Assembly: GCA_950295325.1 (NCBI GenBank)
Contig: OX485807.1
Span: 45,908,440 to 45,972,439 of the forward strand
DNA from: Polytrichum commune
Lineage: Eukaryota; Streptophyta; Polytrichopsida; Polytrichales; Polytrichaceae
DNA length: 64,000 nucleotides
Direction: 5' to 3'
The notes beneath the pieces are model-generated. The model had not been told where the DNA came from, searched no databases, and saw nothing but the letters and a program-made list of their open reading frames with translations. Positions 59,742 to 64,000 of this stretch are shown one piece after another (position 1 is the stretch's first letter; each line of letters begins with the position of its first letter). Both the position numbers and the translations under genes were made by a program.

Positions 59742-62700
59742 GCATTCTAAGTGCCCCACCCACCAACTTACTTTTCAAGGCAGGTTTAGGTTGAGATGGG
59801 AAATGTGGCAATCCGTAATTTTCTACAATGATCAGTAATTTTCCTGAAGTCATGATGTTCACTTGGTTGCTTTCTCAAACTCAACTAAGCGGTTGATTCT
59901 CTCCATTCATTAAATGGAGCAATTGTTGCTGGATAAATGTACTGATTAACTAACTTAGGTATACTACACTAACCATGATATTTAGTGCCACCAATTCTAA
60001 TTGTCTTGCTCAATACTAATTGTAAACCGTGGTGTAGTGCCACCAACACTAAATGTTAACCCAACATTATTTGTCACTCCTTGTAATATTTTGTGGGGGA
60101 TTATAGATTTACAGTGCTATAAATACTATCACACACCAAGTAATTTTTCATCCAAAATACAATCATCCGTGATAATATTCCATCACAAGTTGCTGACAAG
60201 AGAAGGTAGTGTTTAGGCCAATGGATGAACTCATCCATCATCCATGACAATATTTGTTCACTTATTCAAAAGAAGTGTCATCGAAAACGTTACCAGTCAC
60301 ATTGAATACCATATGACACTAAATAACATATCTAGTTATTGCTCACTTCCTATTTACAACCTCCCTCAAAAGTATAACTTGAATATCATAAGTGTGATTA
60401 GGCTCTTCAAATTAATCTAATTGACATTATTTCTCATACTTCGACTGATTTCTCAATACAATAAGTGGATCAAAACCAAACACTTTCAACATTTTTTTCA
60501 CTTCTTTAATTTTCAATTTTCAATTTTCCTATCATATGTATTTAAATGGGCTTGTAAAGTGAAAAAAGAAGTATAATAATAATTTTTACACGAGGATTCA
60601 CTATCAACATCTTGCAATATTATATCTAATCAAGCACATCCAAAACTATCATATAATTCTATAAACTTATTGTAGTTACTATCATCTTTAAAAAATAAAA
60701 AATAAACAACTAATTACAAATCTAACACGAATTAATAATACAACTGGAGTAAATTACAAGTTCTCTTTTTAATGGCTGCAAATATTCTATGAGGTTTTTC
60801 CTAAGCATGTAGTGTGACCTTTTAAATTGAATTATTTCATGTCCGTGAACATAATTGTCAAAGTTTAATTCACATGTCATTGGTCCAACTAGTGAAGGAG
60901 TATTTGAAACCATGTTTCATCCACATCACTTGACAATGTATTCCACTTCCTTTGAATCCTACTCAAGGAGCTTTTCTAGAAAGGGGAGGTACTCCACAAC
61001 ATGCAATTGTTTTAACTCCACCACCACCTCAAGTAATACAACCGAATTCATTGACTCAAGTAGGTGATGAAGAAGAAGAAGAATATGAACCAAAAAAATT
61101 GTTATATCCTCCTATGCATGATGAAGGCGTAAACTTGGATTTGAACAAGTGATGTTCTATGAGTAGCTCTTCATAAAATTAGAATCATTGTGATATCTAT
61201 AGTGATTAGAATTTATTTAGTTTCTTTACTTTATCATACATGAGACTTGTAACTTTTGGATATATGAATTGAAGGATATATTGAATTGATAACATATTTT
61301 CTGTAGGACATAGATGTGGTTGACTATTTTAAGAAATGTAAGAATTGTTTGAAAATAAGAGTTGTTTGGAAGTAAGGATTGTTTGAAAATGAACAAAAGG
61401 TATATCGGCTCAAGCCAAATTGGGTAGCTTATCTTAATCCACACACCTATATTTGAGTGGTGGATGATTAGGTGTAGATCTAAGAACATAAAAGATGGGT
61501 CTGAAGGAGTTTGGACTACATGATCAAGATCTTTAATTATTCTAGACAACATAACTGGGGGGGGGGGGGGATAATTGAATTCTCGACAATTGTGAATGTA
61601 TTATAAATTCATTAGTTTGTAGTTTTCCATCTCAGCTATCAATTTCATTAAAATAAATTCATAATCAATCTCGAGGGACCAACAAAGCAAGTGAATGCAA
61701 GATGGATGTGTTGATCATGGCACTCTAAAATCTCACATCCGTTGATTTGTTATATTTTATCATTGCATATTCCACGAACCTGCTCTGATGAGGGTGCCGT
61801 GATCTCTCCCCTGTGATCAATTTCTACTGTGGTCATAGCTGGAAGCTGTAGTGGACCTCCTGCAGAAATTGCACCAGGTTTAAACTCACGGCACTCTCAA
61901 ATTTCTTGCAGTAGTACAGACCAGGTTGAATGTAATGTGCTTGCTAAATATTGGAAGTTTGAGATGCGCATGGCCAGTTATGATTTCGGAAGTGTCTTTG
62001 GACGCCCTCTTCTTTTGGGCTCTGATAATTTCATGGTCACGGCTCTTGGCTCCTGTGTTCCTTAAATCCTAAAGAGAGAGAGTGTACACAAGATGAAGCA
62101 GGGAGCCGTTAGGTGTAGTTGAGTGAACTCTGCTCTTCTAGTCCGTTGCTTTCAACATATCCTAAACCCTAAACTCTTCGTGTTTAAGGAGACTTTCAGT
62201 ATTTGTATGGTCTTCCAATGCAGTTTGTAGATGAGAGAGAGAGAGAGAGAGATCTTTGTTTGTCTAATCTCAAGGTAAGAGTGGTGTAAGTTGTGATGAG
62301 TGTTGTAAGTTGTAATGAGTGTTGTAAGTTCTTGCCATTGGCTTTGGCGTGCTGCATCCGCCATAGCCTTGAGTGTTTTTTGAATACTTCGGATACTTTT
62401 ATGTTCAATGAAGTTGTTCTGTACTTGCCATTATCTTGTCCTTGTTTGTTCCTTACTACATGTATATATAGATGGTAGGAAATTCTAATCATCTGGTCTT
62501 GTGAATGTTTATAGTAGTGTCAAATTTTAAAAGACGTCCTTTCAACAAATTGATATTGGGTTTATGATTTCATTGCAAGGCATCAGGCTTGAGAATAATT
62601 GATCTGTTTCAAAAGATTTCCAAGAGAAAGGATTCAGTTTTGATGGTCTATTTTGTTCATAATGCAGGGGAAAAAAACGACTCGAATGGGAAAATGGGAA
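59742..62700. other. Repeat-derived intergenic DNA, no supported gene
   Basis: Short frames only. 61,675-62,050 is a direct relative of 32,545-32,940. A lone poly-G run is at about 61,558-61,570. The frame at 60,952-61,152 (TPPPPQVIQPNSLTQVGDEE, ending GVNLDLNK) looks protein-like but has no partner exon that I can show. Confidence 0.45.
62231..62252. repeat. Microsatellite (GA)n
   Basis: About ten GA units. Confidence 0.92.
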
Positions 62701-64000
62701 AACGGAAGGAAATGGCAACCCTCAATATAGGATGCAAGCGATTACTGCACTAAATATGATTTATGGTGTCACTTACTATTTGGAATTATGCAATGCTCTA
62801 TCTATTTACTGTATATTCCATACTTTACCAACAAATGTCAAATTGGTGGTTTGGACATTACAGAACAGTAACAACTTTACTTGGTAGAAAGTTACATTAG
62901 CAATGGAAAGATATAGCATTGCATAATTCTAAACAACAAGTGACAATAAATATCATATATAATGAAGGTTTTTACCCGAGGGAGACATGGATTATTAACA
63001 CACAATCTTGTTACCTCACGAGCCGTCAATTTTTTCGAACTTCATGCAAGTTACTGTCAAAGGTAATTGTGAGTTTTGAAGAATACTTGTTGGTAGAAAT
63101 AGGTTTTCCCACATTGAATGGAAAAGCAAAGGGCCGGAATAGTGCTCCAAAGAATGTGCAAAGGCTTTGACACTTGTCGGCCTTGTAGTCCTCCTAGATG
63201 ATATATGCACCATGATTTAAGCGTAAACTTATCCCCACCTTGGCAACAGACCGTGTCCAAGATGATGTGGGTTTGACATGGCCAAGGCTACCCCCACTTC
63301 AACTCTATTATTTGTTATGCCCCCTCCCCACCCGACTTTACCAAATAACCAAAGTCTTTCCTAAAAACCGGGTACAACTCCCTCGGTTAAAGCGGAGGCA
63401 TCCGGCTATCCCAATGCATCTACAAGAACTTGCTCCGGAGATTGTCGAGTAGGTTTTAGTTGAGTAGCTTTCACACATGGTCATTGTTTTATCAACCAAG
63501 CAATATATGTTGGATAGTTTTTGTCCCATTCCCAAATGCCTTACTACTCATCTATCTTACCATCGGTTTTTGTTAATGAAGCTCCTCGTGCCCTCATAGC
63601 TAAGACTAAAGGCAACCAATCACAAGGGCAGGAGGCGACACTTTTAAAGGTCCTACATTCTTGCCTCATGTCTAGGTACCTATGGGAGGGTCGGTGCTTG
63701 GGGCTTAAAACCTCCACTTTTAAACCATGCCACGTCATTTGCCAACAAGGCTCGGCACTAGATAATTAATGTCGATGGTGTGAAGGCCGTGATTTTAGAA
63801 CATATTGTTAGGCTTAGCTAAAGTGAGGTGGGGAGGGGGCATTAGATTGGCTAGAACGGTGTCATCTAAATGTCATTCCGGTGTCCCCTTGCCCTACCTT
63901 TCCTTAGTAGTGAATCATGGTGTGGCGGAGGTGGACCAACGTTATTTCCAACCCTAGTAGACAATTAAGGTGGCCCATACTAATTATTTCCACTCTAATT
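62701..64000 (-). repeat. Dispersed repeat A, copy 2 (inverted, runs off the window)
   Basis: Reverse-orientation match to 19,972-21,259, starting at GAAGGAAATGGCAACCCTCA and still homologous at the last base. Includes the same fold-back MITE (about 62,750-62,965). The copies differ by scattered substitutions and small indels. Confidence 0.75.

Noticed and set aside
60952-61152. Frame ending in GVNLDLNK, similar to an EAR repression motif
   Set aside because: Only about 66 codons, no upstream exon or family signature; too weak to call a gene.
19972-64000. Large inverted segmental duplication containing repeat A plus the pogo-like element
   Set aside because: The DNA between the two repeats (2.2 kb on one side, about 3 kb on the other) is not an inverted match, so separate insertions are simpler.

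Overview
The window looks like nuclear DNA of a land plant, most likely a moss. The best clue is a protein kinase-NB-ARC-LRR gene, an architecture described from mosses, next to a gene with the plant-only KWE..PGKP motif. Introns are spliceosomal, telomere-like CCCTAAA runs occur inside the window, and most of the rest is transposon-derived. I cannot name the species from sequence alone.

Layout. 0.2-1.1 kb: a small plant-specific DUF688-like gene (+). 4.6-11.1 kb: a three-exon kinase-NB-ARC-LRR immune receptor gene (-) whose last exon carries about 42 near-identical 24-residue LRRs. 11-33 kb: gene-poor DNA with a MULE-like element (12.2 kb), a hAT-like MITE with poly-G/poly-C ends (22.3 kb), an intact copy of a 1.6-kb pogo/Tigger-like element (M1, 23.5-25.1 kb), a second decayed Tigger-like transposase (25.7-26.7 kb), a fold-back MITE (29.3 kb) and several tandem repeats. 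33.0-59.7 kb: a second copy of the pogo-like element (M2, inverted), split by a much larger insertion. 59.7-64 kb: repeat-derived DNA ending in an inverted copy of the segment at 20-21.3 kb.

The main discovery is the 25,116-bp insertion at 33,734-58,849. It has perfect 23-bp terminal inverted repeats, a 4-bp target duplication (CATT), and an empty-site reference a few kb away in M1. It carries at least four intron-containing genes: on the + strand a roughly 946-residue transposase-like protein with an HTHEDVD motif; on the - strand a roughly 1,450-residue acidic nuclear-type protein with a ParB/DGQHR-like motif, an FCP1/NIF-type HAD protein with an altered first motif, and a small coiled-coil protein. 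Twenty-six copies of a 10-bp-arm palindrome (CCCACGGGTG, TT or AA, CACCCGTGGG) lie inside this element and I saw none outside it. They sit in most introns of the two large genes, between genes and near both ends. I read this as a large multi-gene DNA transposon with its own repeat system. A later hAT-like element is nested in it with a perfect 8-bp duplication.

The splice models were made by eye from GT/AG sites, reading phase and open frames. No searches were run.
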